A stretch of 64,000 nucleotides of DNA from Nymphaea colorata (GCF_008831285.2 NC_045142.1:15193354-15257353), one strand, 5' to 3'; shown: positions 34,770-47,058, counted from the first letter of the stretch. Numbers and translations are program-made. The notes: generated from the sequence alone by a model not told the origin.

Positions 34770-35005
34770 GGCTTCTCCTCCCCACTGCAGCAGCCTCTCC
34801 TCTCCCCACCACAGCAGCCTCTCCTCCTCCCCAACGCATAGGCACAACAGGTTCTCCTCCCCAACGAATACTGTCTCCTCCCCAAGCCGGCGGGCACTCT
34901 TCCCCAATCTGTCTCCACCATAGTAGGTTCTCCTCCCCAACACACCATCTCCTCCCCAAGCCAGCATGCGTTCTTCCCCAATCTGTCTCCTCCGCGCACA
35001 TTGTC
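34770..35005. repeat. CTCCTCCCCAA-type degenerate repeat
   Basis: Words such as TCTCCTCCCCAA and GTCTCCTCCCCAAGCC recur many times with irregular spacing. They produce long open frames on both strands that are probably not genes. Confidence 0.7.
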
Positions 35006-35940
35006 TCCTTCCCAATCATGCGAACCTGCAAGGCAAGCCTTTCTTACTATTGAGGTGTTCCATAGATCTAGGTTGTATATGTGTGTGCGAATGCACTTGA
35101 ACATGTTTTATCATCGGTTTTCCTATGATTGAATGTTTCTGCTTGTGATGGGAAGGGTGGGAATGGAGTTTTAGAGTTGAGAAGAGAGAACAAAGGGATG
35201 AAGCAATAGCCATTGGTTCTCGCCACTGTCTCCTTCGTCTTCTTCTTCTTCTAGCCTTTCTAACCGTAGAACTTGTCTACAACCAATGTCCCAAACATTA
35301 CCATTGGTGTTCTTTTTTTTTTTGTTGACTTTTGCTTTTGGTTGCGCATGAAATAGTTCTTGGGATTTTTGCTTCTTGGGTACAGATATGGTGTAGTGGG
35401 TTCTGCTCTGAACTTAAGCAGGCTTTGGGATTATGAGACCAATGGTTGTCTCTAGGTATTTATGGAACACAGCTTGGCAACTTGATGAGGAAAAACTGAT
35501 GCTTCTTGTGATGTTCTGCTCTTTTTGAAGTCCATTCTGTCCATGTAGGGGTACACTCCACAGTCAGCCTTGTAGCAAGTGATGCTTCTCGTGGATTTTG
35601 AACTCATGAAGACCACTACACTGAATTGCACTTTTATGTCTCTTTTGTCACTCATTTCGTGCCGACCATTAGTTAATTTGTACTTTTCTAAGTCATTTGC
35701 TGGAATTACTTTGACCACATATATTTGCAAGATGACCTTTTCCCATCCCTTCAGTTTGATCAACTTCTTTCACATTAATGCTGTGCTGTTCACATTTCAA
35801 TCGTGTTGCATAAGCTACCTACTCATATACATGTAAGTTGGTTGCATCCAATGGGTACTTTTACTTTTACCTAGATCGAGTGAAGCATGTTATTTGGCCT
35901 TGTCTTCTTGTAAAAATAGTCTGATTCAGATGATGCATCA

Positions 35941-35977
35941 AACTAAGAAACAAGTTTCCGAAACTTGTTTCTTAGTT
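35941..35977. repeat. Perfect 18-bp hairpin with 1-nt spacer
   Basis: AACTAAGAAACAAGTTTC (35941-35958), one C, then its exact reverse complement (35960-35977). It lies near the right end of the Harbinger-like element. Confidence 0.9.
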
Positions 35978-36135
35978 ATCACACACACAACAAAATGAGA
36001 ATAGGAAGGTTCTTCCCCGTTCCTTTTTTCCTGTAAACTTATTTCCAGAATCTTCTTTCTCGTTCCAGGCTTCCACTCCATGAAACGGCCCCTTACATAA
36101 AGTATATCCATTAATCCATGTGAGTCTTGTACATA

Positions 36136-36375
36136 TGTTGACATGTTTTATTATTTGGATCTTTGTTCGGGTCTGGGTCTGGACCCGATCCGATCTGTTG
36201 TTCTTTGGGATCTATTTAAGCCATTGTAACCCTTTTTTCAAACTGTGAATGAAATATTGACAGAGAAGGAGTCTGGCTGCTGGTGGGCACTAGACCTCAT
36301 CCATTGTGGTTTTTTATCCCTCAAGTTGAGGGTTTTCCATGTTAAGATCATTGTTATTGTTTTCCACTTCCTACC
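36136..36375 (+). repeat. 5' LTR of second Copia
   Basis: It starts TGTTGACATG and ends TTCCTACC directly before the primer site. The final C replaces the A seen in the 3' LTR (TTCCTACA). Confidence 0.92.
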
Positions 36376-36388
36376 TGGTATCAGAGCC
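36376..36388 (+). other. Primer-binding site (initiator tRNA-Met type)
   Basis: TGGTATCAGAGCC follows the 5' LTR directly. Confidence 0.93.
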
Positions 36389-36807
36389 GACGAGGCCTGA
36401 GTTTTTTTTCTGTTCGACTAATTAACTTGTCGTCGCCAAGTCGCCCGACTCTGCTGGGTCTCCGTGAAGCCTCGTGGAGTTCTACCGTGGAGGTTTGGTG
36501 CGGCGATCGTGGAGCTCTGCCGTGCATCGCCTGAGGGTTGCCCGACTCCTCTCCATCTACTGCGTTTTCTTCATCTCTGCCTGACGTCGGTTGCTACCAG
36601 ATGCCAGGCACCGTCGTTGCTCTTTGCCGCAGCTGTTCTCTACTATGAGTGCTGCTGCTCTCTGCCGCCGCTGCTCACTGCAGACGGTCTGGTGCTGCTC
36701 TCTGCCGCCGTTGCTCTTCTTTGTCTCTGCCTGACGTCGGCCGTTGCTAGACGCCAGGCACCGTCATTGCTCTCTGCCCGCTGCTCTTGCTCTGGTAGGA
36801 GCAAGAA

Positions 36808-39800
36808 ATGACAGAACTTGACTACTTCTCTGATGATACTTGGAATTGTCCCCAAGACCAGCTACACCATTGGACCAAGGAATGGAAGAACCTGGTGTTT
36901 TTGTTCTTGGCAGGACTAAATGATGACTTCGAAGGTATAATGAGTCAGATTCTTAATTTAAAAGAAATGTTTAGCATTGAAGATGTCTGTTCTCGTGTTG
37001 AAGCTGAAGAGCAAAGACACCTTGCTATCACAGGAAGAAAGGGGGCTGATATCTCTTATTGTGAAAGATTTGCTCTTGTTAGCAGAGCTCCTATAGGGGT
37101 GACCCCGACCCTGTTGGAAATGTAATCACTGCAAGAAAACCGGTCACACCATGAGTTCTGTTGGGATTTGCATCATGAAAAGAAGAACAGTCGTGGGAGA
37201 TCTTCTATTGGGAAGAAGCATGTTTCTTATGTTACTAATCCTAATGGGGGAAAAACATCAATCTTTGCCAATCAGATTTGTGAGCTTCGTGTTTACCTAA
37301 GCCAAATTGAAACTAGTCAAGCTGAGGCATCAGATGATGTGAGAGTCAATCGAGCCCTTGCTATATCTGGAGAAAAAGGTAATTCTCTTATGGGAGAGTA
37401 GATTGTTAACAGTGATGCCACACACCACATGACCGGTAATCCTAAGTTCTTTCATGACTATAAGCTTTCATTAGGGGAGGAACAAGTTTCTCTTGCCGGC
37501 GGTTCCTCTATCTCTGTAGCTGGGAAAAATAGTCTCTCACTCTTGAACAAGTTCTTAGTTCACAATGCTCTACATGTTCCTCATCTTCCCTTGAATCTCT
37601 TGTCTGTCAGCAAGATTACGAAAGAGTTGAATTGTGAACTTATTTTTTTTGCTAATCGTTGTGTTTTGCAGGACTTGATGATAGGGAAGAGGATTGAGAT
37701 TAGTTTGGGTTTTGAGGGGCTATATTGATTACCCATGTACATTGCCACAAGTCTTATGATGGCCGTTAGCAAAACAAAGAAGAATAGAGAGGAGTCCCTT
37801 CAGTTGTTGTTGCGTTGGCATGAGCGCCTTCGACATCTTCCTTTTGGAATTATTAGACTATTTTTTCCAGAGTTATGTTCCAGTTTAGATATGACTATGG
37901 TCTCTTGTGATGTATCTCATTTGGCTAAACATGTTAGGGCTTCATACCCTATTTCTACTTATCGTTCTAATGAAGTTTTTGCTTTGATTCACTCTGATGT
38001 GTGGGGGCCTTCGGGAATTCCTTCTTGTCATGGTTTCCAATACTTTATAACTTTTATAGATGATTGTTCTCGTAACACCTTTGTTTACCTGCTAAAAGAC
38101 CTTAGTGAAGTGCCTAATGTCATAGAGACCTTCATCATTCTTGTGGAAACTCAATTTCGAACCTTTGTTAAGACCTTTCGTTCTGACAATGCTCGTGAGT
38201 ATATGTGTCATTCTGTTGATAACCTCTTTCGAAAAAGGGGAATTGTTCATGAGACATCCTGTAGTTATACCCCACTTCAAAATGGGGTAGCTGAACGAAA
38301 GAATCGTCAACCTTTTTCTCTTCCACCTCGGGTTTTCGGTTGTGTATGTTTTATCCACAATCACAGTCCTAATAGTAGAAAGATTGATCCAAGGTCGATT
38401 AAGGGTGTGTTTCTTGGTTATTCTTCCACTAAAAAAGGATATAAGTGTCTAGACCCTTCCACTGGTCGTGCCTATGTTACCAAAGATATCATCTTCCTGG
38501 AAGGCGGGAACACACTTCCGATTTTGGCGAGAATTCTCTTCAGGGGAGAAGTCTACAACAAGAGAAAGTATTCTCCAAATCAAGAGATTCAATTTATAGA
38601 CTTTCTGGAGTACAAAAGGGAAGAGATTCAGGTCACTGACCCTCTAGAACTTAATAAGGGTGATGGTTGCTCAACTGAGAATGAGGAGGAACATAACCGC
38701 TTGTTTGGGCAGGTTTACTCTAAGCAAAGATTGCCTGCAACAGAGCCCACTAGTGAGGTGACTGGTGACAAAAATCTTACTCCCAATCCTAATGCTGCTC
38801 CTTCCCTAGGAGATGTCGGTTGAAGATACTCAGACAGAGGCTGGAAATGAAGAGTTACCTATTGCTCTTAGAAAATGTATAAGGTCTTGTACTCAACACC
38901 TCATTGGTAACTTCATATCATACTCTAAACTGAGCGAAGATTACAAATGTTTTATATCGTCCCTTTTTATAGTTGTGATTCCTAGGACTGTTACTGAGGC
39001 TCAGAGCAATTCCAAGTGGGCTCATGCGATGCAAGAAGAGATGGAAGCACTAAACAAAAACAGAACGTGGGAGGTGGTAAATATCCCTGAAGCGGTTCAT
39101 CTGGTTGGATCTAAGTGGGTTTACACATTAAATATAAGCCAGATGGGAGTGTAGACAGGTATAAAACTCACCTTGTTGCCAAGAAGTTCAGTCAGAAATA
39201 TGGAATTGACTACTTGGAAACGTTTGCTCCCGTTGTTACGTGAAGACTGTCAGAGTTATTATCTCGTTAGCCGTGATAAATGAGTGAAAGATATACCAAC
39301 TTGATGTTAAAAACACTTTTCTCAATGGAGACCTTGAAGAGGAAGTGTATATGTGTATGCCTTCAGGATATGAGGAACCTGGAAAATGCTGCAAGCTAAG
39401 AAAAGCTTTGTATGAGCTTAAGCAATCCTCTCAGGCATGGTTTGAACGACTTAGACTTCTAATGAGACAACATGGATATCATCAATGGAATGGAGATCAT
39501 GCATTCTTTGTGAAGAGAAAGGAGTATAAAGTTACTCTTCTATTGGTATATGTTGATAATATGATTGTCACATGCGACAATGAAGATGAAATAATAAAGT
39601 TAAAGGAACTGTTGGCGATCGAGTTCGATCTCAAGGACCTTGGTAAGTTAAAATATTTCCTTGGCATTGAAATTGCTAGATTTGGTACTAGTCTTGTGCT
39701 AAATCAACAGAAGTGCACTCTAGATTTATTAAAGGAGACTGGGAAACTGAGGTGTAGACCTGCTTCTACTCCTCTAGATGCTGGACACAAGCTGAGTCTT

Positions 39801-40524
39801 AGAGATGGGGGAGTCTCTTTATGAAAAGGCCAAGGAAATATATCAACGTCTTGTTGGGAAGTTAATTTATCTTACTCTCACTAGACTAGATATTACATTT
39901 GCTGTGAATGTGATGAGTCAGTTCATGCATGCTCTCATGGATGCTCACTTGAAGGCTGTCGACAGGATTTTGTGTTACTTGAAGAGGAATCCTGGCAAGG
40001 GTCTCCTGTATGTTAAGTAAGACACCATCCAGATTGAAGGTCACTCAGATGCTGACTGAACAGGTTGTGTTGATACTAGGAGGTCTACCTCAGGTTACTG
40101 TATCTACTTGGGAGGGAATCTCGTAGTGTGGAGGAGTAAGAGACAAGATGTTTGCTCTCGTTCCAGTACTGAGGCTGAATATAGAGTTGTGGCTATGGGA
40201 GTTTCTGAGTTATTGTGGCTGAAGCCTGAAAGTTTTGTTGGCTGACATTGGAATAATAATCGAGGAACCAATGAAGATGTATTATGATAACAAGTCAGCG
40301 ATCAACTTGGCCAACAATCCGGTACTACATGACAAAACAAAGCATGTCGAAATTGACTGTCATTTCATTTGAGAGAGTATTGATGCTAAAGAACTTGTTC
40401 TACGTTACATGAAGTCCGAAGACCAGGCAACTGATGTGCTGACCAAAGCCTTGTCATTAACTTCATTTGAGAGGAATGTATCCAAGTTGGGTATGTTTGA
40501 TTTGTATGCCCAACTTGAGGGGGA
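36808..40524 (+). pseudogene. Degenerate Copia gag-pol
   Basis: Gag lacks its N-terminal part: the leader runs almost directly into TELDYFSDDTWNCPQDQLHH. The knuckle region (CNHCKKTGHT, near 37127) is frameshifted. The protease motif now reads *IVNSDATHHMTG near 37400, with Trp to stop, catalytic Asp to Asn and Gly to Asp. Integrase has D at HSDVWGP and DNAREY but lacks 52 codons after the catalytic Glu, relative to the sister copy. The RT motif is YVDN (39549-39560) instead of YVDD. RNase H (40040-40470) has several stops. Many changes are G to A or C to T. Confidence 0.93.
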
Positions 40525-40525
40525 G

Positions 40526-40766
40526 TGTTGACATGTTTTATTATTTGGATCTTTGTCCGGGTCTGGGTCTGGACTCGATCCGATCTGTTGTTCTATTGGG
40601 CTCTATTTAAGCCACTGTAACCCTTTTTTCAAACTGTGAATGAAATATTGAGAGAGAGGGAGCCTGGCTGCTAGTGGGCACCATACCTCATCCATCGTGG
40701 TTTTTTATCCCTCAAGTTGAGGGTTTTTCACGTTAAGATCATTGTTATTGTTTTCTACTTCCTACA
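40526..40766 (+). repeat. 3' LTR of second Copia
   Basis: It starts TGTTGACATG after the polypurine GAGGGGGAG (40517-40525), ends TTCCTACA and is followed by the ACATA duplicate. Confidence 0.93.
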
Positions 40767-42348
40767 ACATAAATAAACAGATGTAGGTAGGTCCTCTTTC
40801 TTAGTTGATGGTAAGAACCGTCGGACATCAAACTATCATCCCACAAGGGTGGCCTCGGTCCCCTGTATTATGAAATCTTCAATTTATATAACTCTCGAAA
40901 AAGATCCATTGGACCTCCCAAAGGTTTTTAAGGAAAGCCTTATGATTCTCCCCAATGTTGTAGCTAATATGAACTTGTACTGCGATGCATTAATATTTCT
41001 GTCTTAAGATATTTTCAGTATTTTAAATGCATTGGTGTCATTTCCTGCTGGCTTGTTTTCTTTTTATTGTTCTGTTGGAGTGGTCAATAAGAAGTTCTAT
41101 ATTTCTAATTTCATAGGTATCAACAGGAACAAGAGTCAATTTACTGTTTTTTGAGACGTGCAACTATGTCAAGTAGATCATTGTCACACATATCATTTTT
41201 TTTTTCGAAAATGACAATATTGATGTCAAGGAAGGAAAAAGCCCTTTTTTGAAAAAAATTAAAAATTAATTTAACGTGTTTTTTGTTGCATTTTTTCCTG
41301 CTTTCTCATTTTTTAAATTTTTTTCTTTTTCTTTTTTCCATTAATATCATCATGGATTAAATTTGAAGGGTAAACTAATTATTTATCATCATTAAAAGTT
41401 AAAACATTGTTGTCATCTTATCTAGTTATTTTCTATGCCTTCTTATTAGTTTATCTTTTCTTTTATTTTTACTTAACTTTTATGATGTTTTTTTGAATTC
41501 CGAAGATTTTCCTGAGAAAAACAACTTTGTTGAAGAGACTGAAAATAGTATATATGACAATGAGTAGGAAATTTGGTGCATGATCATACAATCAAATTCT
41601 TAAGACAAAAATACTTGAACTAATTTAAATAAGAATGTAAATCGAAAATAAATCTTTAATGGCTTGGCTAAATTCATCTTGTTTCTTCATCAATTTACAT
41701 GGTGGTGCATCATGATTATTATTTTCAGGATCAGAGACTATTTTTGGTAGTGCATCATCTTGCTCTTTAATGTTAGAAATTATTTGTGCTAGTGCATCAT
41801 CTTACTCAGGGACATTTTTTTGGTAAGGGTGGATCTTGATTTTTAGATACAACCCTTGTATTCTTGGAGTGATTTCTTCTAGTATATATTCATCGTACTG
41901 CATGAAGGTTGTAAAATAGGACATGGCAACACATTAACACCCATACTCTTGCTGACAAATCACCTGCAACTTGAACGTTCTGAGAGATTCATGCGTGCAT
42001 CAATAACAAGAAGAATATCTTTGAGTTCCCTTGGATGTTTACTGCACAATAATGTCTTCCAGTTTCATTTCTTTCAATCATCATGAAATTTAGTGATGAA
42101 ATTAACAAAGAAGGGTGTTCAACTAGCTCCTGCAGTCCAAACAAAAATAGTTATGAATGAGTGGCAAATTCACATCTATGTCATACGGACTTGCCTAGCA
42201 AGCAGAGCACTCATTTTGACACGGCTAGAATGCACTTTATAGGACATGGCTTATATATCGCAAAATAACATATGGTAATTTTTTGGTTTATTATATTTAT
42301 GAATATAAATAATGAATATATGTCTTTGTTTGCTTAAAATCTTACTGT

Positions 42349-42352
<4 letters not shown>

Positions 42353-42428
<76 letters not shown>

Positions 42429-42438
42429 GTGTGTGTGT
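42353..42438. repeat. (TA)n(TG)n microsatellite
   Basis: About 34 TA units followed by a short TG run. Confidence 0.95.
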
Positions 42439-42823
42439 TTTATATTTTACTTTTTGGATTAATAAATGTTTGCTAAAATGTTTAATCAGAAGAATGGAAA
42501 AAGCAACTCCAAATACCTTGACTGGTTGTGTGTTGGCTGCCTCTAGTGCAAGAGGCTCTTGCTTCAGCCCCATTGTAGGAACTTCGACAAGCAGAAAACT
42601 TCGCAATTCATGATATCTGAGATAGAATTGGCACATAGCAAAAATTCTTTTTATTCGAATTCAGTTACATGTGAACAATGTGGTATCACATTTAAAGGAC
42701 TTCAATTAATTAAGCAACATTTACTTGTTTACTTGTACAGTATACAGTTACAAGGTTAACAATTAGTACGTTACAATTACTAGAAAATTTGATATGTTTG
42801 TGTACATAGATGTTTGTGGGAAT

Positions 42824-42905
42824 CTATGTCACATGGGTGTGGGTGCAGGTTTAGACACCAATACAGAGCATTTTTAAGAAAATTGGGTACAGTACATGTA
42901 GTATA
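42824..42905. mobile_element. Isolated terminus of the CTATGTCACA hAT-like family
   Basis: CTATGTCACATGGGTGTGGG matches the left end of the 8812 element. The partner end and a target duplication were not found, so this is probably a truncated copy. Confidence 0.5.
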
Positions 42906-45642
42906 TACTGTGTCATGCACACACAAACACACACACATATGTATATATATGTAGAGTGAGAGACAGAGAGAGAGGCAATCAATGATTTATCCCAATTTAT
43001 TTGTCTCCTAGTGCCTACTATCTCTCAAACACTTTGGGTTCTACCTCTTATAAACCCAACCATAAAGGTGAATGCAAAATATTATTCTAAGACTCGAAAA
43101 AAAAAAAAGGGATAACACAAATAAGATCTATAAATTAGATTCTGTAGGGTTTTCAAAAAATTAATATTCTTAGATTTCTTTCCTCATAACAACCAATCTT
43201 GATGTTGAATTTTCATTTTTTTTTTCACGTTCTTATATTTGCATAATTTTTGCATCTATATATATTTCTAGATTTGAGAAAAACAACTGTAAACATTGGA
43301 AGGCATGCATAGGACACATATTTGGGGAGAAAAATCTGAGGATCCTGCTATCTATATTGTTAGATATGTGAAAACTGAAAAGCAGCTTAAAATATTTGAG
43401 GCATGCATATGAAGCATGCTTGGCAAGGCAAAGTCTGAGATTCTATATATAGTCATAGTTATATTAGATGACCTATAGTTCCTCTCTTATGTGAATCCCA
43501 GTTCATAGGATCATCATTGAACCTGTACATGGCGTCAACTCAAGTTTTACTTGCATATATTATCCTAAGATGCATAAAGCCACTATTACAAGAGAAAACA
43601 GTCGGAAGTGGTGCTGCACCTTAACCTAAAAGTTGAATCTACTACAAAGGAGTCCACCAACAGAGCCTAAGATAGCATGTTTTGGCTTCACTTGAACATA
43701 TGAGAACATGCTAGTTAGACTTCAAATCAAATTAATTCAGATTAAATTTCTAGTTGGTTGTAAATCAATAAGGTTTAATTTACAAATACACATTAAAGCT
43801 GACAAAAAGTCACAACTCTCTCTGTCACTGCACACGTATATTCTGTCACATATATATAACATTATATACTGTTCCAGACTGTACTGAATGTATATTTTAT
43901 ATATACTGCACATATTGCATCGTTATGTGCCAGTGTTGGATGTTCATATCAAGTATCAAGCATGCCAACACTTGAAAATATGAACATTTGCATATGTCCT
44001 CGTATGCATAATTATATGTACACTCACAGCTTTATTTTGAAACTTAAAAGAAATCGTTGTTATGATTTGCAAGTGGACAATTTTATGTTGCCTCATATAC
44101 TTTTCTGAGAAAGAACATTTTTAGTGGGTCAGATATCATATACTCTGCCATACCCTACCAAGGAAACCCTTGAGAAGGGAGATGGAGGAGACGAACACAT
44201 AAATCTCTCCTCCTTTTTGGGAGAGAGAAAGGTTTTTACCTTGAGTAGACATTTCCCTTTCTATGAGAAGATTGAGAGTGACAGAAAGGAAATGAAAAAA
44301 CTAACAAATTCACTTGAAACCCAAAAATCTGCCTAAATCAGTCAGGTGGTCATGAACCATGGCCCACCCGAGTAGATATTCTTGGACAAGTTGGCAGGTC
44401 AATGACTAGGTCAACTATGCATTGACTAGTTGCTAGGTTGACAACAGCAATGCCAAATTGCCATTGGACATCCTGGTGAAGATTTCAAGGGCCTACTAAT
44501 TTACATCATGCTGGTGAAAATTTAAGATCCTAAAAAAGCAGTCTGACTCTCTCTCTCTCTTTCTCCCTGCTTGCACTTAGTAACCATTCTAAAGTACAGC
44601 TGCTAACTGCAGTTATACATGATTTGAATTGGGCAACCATGAGACTAGACATTGGTAGGAATTTTGACAATTCCTTACCCAGTTGTGGTAGTGAAATTTA
44701 GCTTCAGTTTTTTTTCTCATCATAAATAAATTCTTTTCCAACACATTCAAAGTTCTGGTCCCTGCATATCATAAGATATCTTGTTTTGAGAAAAATTGCT
44801 GATTACTGAGATATATTATTATGCTGTTGTTGCCTTTGGCACAACTAATCCAACTGCAGCAGATTGCTAGAATTTTCAAAAGTACTGGCCATGGCTTGTC
44901 ATGTTAAATATTCCTGATTAACATACTTTTAGTTGCATGTGATGGCTGGACCAATGTAATGAACAGACACATGGGGATTCGGCAACTTAGTAAATGGAAA
45001 CATACTTAGTGTTCAGTTAAGAGGTAGCTTTTATAGTATCAATTTTCACATCGTTGGTAGATGCGGTAAATACTTTTACCTAACTAATAAGTACGGCTTC
45101 TAAAGATGTAGATATGCTGCAAGTACTTTCCTGGAATAGGTATCATATGTGCAAGGGACAGGTGGAGCATCTCTTCCATAGGTCTGGCAAGCATTAAGAC
45201 TGACATCATTAGCTTACTAGGAAGCAATTTATCACCTACTTTTGTTGGTCAATTGCCCTAGATGATGGTGAGACTTAGATAAGCACCATCACTTGCCAAT
45301 TTTTACTATCTTCACCAAGTTAGGTTAGTATAGTTATGTAAACTCTATTACATTTTTCCACAATTAGCACACCCTGCTATACTGTGAAAGCCATGGTGCA
45401 TCATTAGATTGTTAAGGAATGTAATATTGCATTGCATGTTGTCCAATGAGATTCTTATGTGTTGAATTAGTTAGAGGATAATTTTGTCCTGCATGTTTCT
45501 TTTAGAAGAAGGTATAGCTGTAAGATTATACTTGCATTAATTCTATGGTCCTAGACAAACACTTATAAGCCTTAGGGATCACATTCCTGATCATTAGTGA
45601 AGCTTATTATTGCTGTTCTCTCATGGCTGCAATTATTTCAAG

Positions 45643-46544
45643 CTATGTCACACGGATACGGGTACGGGTATCCTACGGATACGGGTACGGGTACGCGGAC
45701 ACGGTAATTTCAAAATTTTAGGATACGCGGACACGGCGAATATTATATTTAAAAAAATTAAAAATGATAATGAAATAAAAAAACATGAAATTTATAATAA
45801 AAAGACTAACGTCCCTCTTTCTTTGTCCATACTTTGTCTGTCCTCAGAGACACAGCCAAAGAAAAACCCACTTTTATTTTAAAATATTAAAACAATTTAA
45901 TTTTTAAATATATATATAAAATAATGTTGATAGAAAATGAGGTTACGGTGAGTTTGCAAACAATTTAAAATTATAACCGTTTTTGTTTAAATAACACAAA
46001 ATTTAGGACCATTTTGAAATTTGTTCAAATGAAAGCTATAAAAGGCCCCTTTCGTTCGAAACCCTCATTTTCACCCTTCGTTTCTTTCTCTCTTCACTCA
46101 TCCTTCTCTCCCAAATCACGACCTCCACGATCCTTCTTCTCCGGAGGCCAGCATGCCACCAGCGGCTCCAAGGCCGGCGACGTGGTAAGTATGATGCAGC
46201 AGGAGGATGGGTGCTGAGCCATGAAATGGTGAGTTTTTTTTATTTCGAATCTTTATTTCTTAATTTATTTGTTCTTTTCTCACTCTCTAGGTTTTCCCTC
46301 TAGGCTGTGGGTTGAGCGTTCTGGTGGAGGGAGACAAAATCCGGTGGATGAGATGGAATGCACTTCAAAATAAAACAGAAGACGTAAAAAAAATCGAGGT
46401 TAAAACGGATTATAAAAGTGGTTCGGATCGGGTCTGACCCAGACCCGATCCAAAACGTATCCGGCCGTATCGCCGTGTCGGGATTCCCGTGTCGACGTGT
46501 CGACACCGTTACTCAACCCAATCTGCCGTATCCGTGTGACGTAG
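45643..46544. mobile_element. hAT-like non-autonomous element, 902 bp, 8-bp TSD
   Basis: Left end CTATGTCACACGGATACGG; right end in reverse complement CTACGTCACACGGATACGG (18 of 19 identical). Perfect 8-bp duplicates ATTTCAAG lie at 45635-45642 and 46545-46552. Subterminal regions are full of GGATACGGGTACGG words. The interior (46030-46240) looks like a 5' leader: AAAGCTATAAAAGGCCCC (TATA-like), then a pyrimidine-rich stretch and GGCGACGTG|GTAAGT, a good splice donor. It may descend from the promoter end of an autonomous element. Confidence 0.88.
46036..46042 (+). promoter_or_regulatory. TATA-like box inside hAT-like element
   Basis: CTATAAAAGGCCCC lies about 145 bp before the candidate splice donor at about 46183. 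It is followed by a CTCTTCACTC-type pyrimidine-rich leader. Confidence 0.45.
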
Positions 46545-46667
46545 ATTTCAAGATGGTTGTCTTGGCACAATTTGACAAACTAGTGGTAGAAGCGAGAATA
46601 GACCTATAGGTGTAGAGTGGTTATGAGCTTTCTTCAAACCAACTATTGCAGGGAATTGAGACGCAGA

Positions 46668-47058
46668 TGAAAACGTGACTCTAACAGTCACAAATCCAGC
46701 ATATGATAGAAATAGGCACTAAGGCCAAGTAAAAATAATCCTTTATTCAAGAGAACATAGAATGGCTGTAAAACACAACTTGAAACTGAATAGTATATCA
46801 ATATATACAAGAGAGAGGGCTGAACTAGCCGTTGGGACCAGTTCCAATGGCTCATAAAAGAGCCGTTGGAACTAGCCAACAGCCAGAACAGAAACAGAAA
46901 AGTAAAAAGAAAAAAGAAAAAAAAAATGTTAAAATCTTACCATGATAACATCTAACTAAGGCATCCTAAATACAAATATTAACCTATATTTTCATATATG
47001 TAATATACATATATAAACATAGGTAATATCTGTTATACATATACCCTATTTCTTAACA
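46668..47058 (-). repeat. Solo Copia-type LTR, 391 bp, with TSD
   Basis: It starts TGAAAACGTG and ends TTCTTAACA, with perfect 5-bp duplicates GCAGA at 46663-46667 and 47059-47063. It is homologous to the LTR at 2654-3062, which has a Copia primer site on the minus strand; that sets the orientation. No internal sequence remains, so it arose by LTR-LTR recombination. Confidence 0.85.

Larger units (their letters stand above)
34547..36092. mobile_element. PIF/Harbinger-like non-autonomous element, 1.55 kb
   Basis: The left end is GGGGGCGTTTGACGGGTTGG. The right end in reverse complement is GGGGCCGTTTCATGGAGTGG. It is flanked by TTA on both sides (34544-34546 and 36093-36095), the 3-bp target of PIF/Harbinger and Tourist elements. 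The terminal repeats are imperfect, so it is not very young. Inside are a CTCCTCCCCAA-rich segment (34770-35000) and a perfect 18-bp hairpin (35941-35977). I found no transposase domain. Confidence 0.65.
36136..40766 (+). mobile_element. Second Copia element, older relative of the one at 11.6 kb
   Basis: LTRs at 36136-36375 and 40526-40766 enclose a primer site, shortened gag, protease, integrase, RT and RNase H remnants. ACATA duplicates flank it (36131-36135 and 40767-40771). I count about 15 or more LTR differences (roughly 6-7%), against five in the sister element, so it is older. It shares protein sequence and the TGTTGAC LTR start with the 11.6-kb element. It lies in sense orientation in the GT14 intron. 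Confidence 0.95.
40772..45634. other. Intron sequence with decayed repeats
   Basis: No coding signal recognised. 41195-41560 is T-rich with AACGTGTTTTTTGTTGCATT and AGATTTTCCTGAGAAAAACA, matching the dispersed motif near the 7960 foldback. A long TA run and one isolated hAT-like terminus are listed separately. Confidence 0.45.

Noticed and set aside
34602-35104. Arg/Gly-rich and Pro/Ser-rich frames on both strands
   Set aside because: They result from CTCCTCCCCAA repeats inside the Harbinger-like element.
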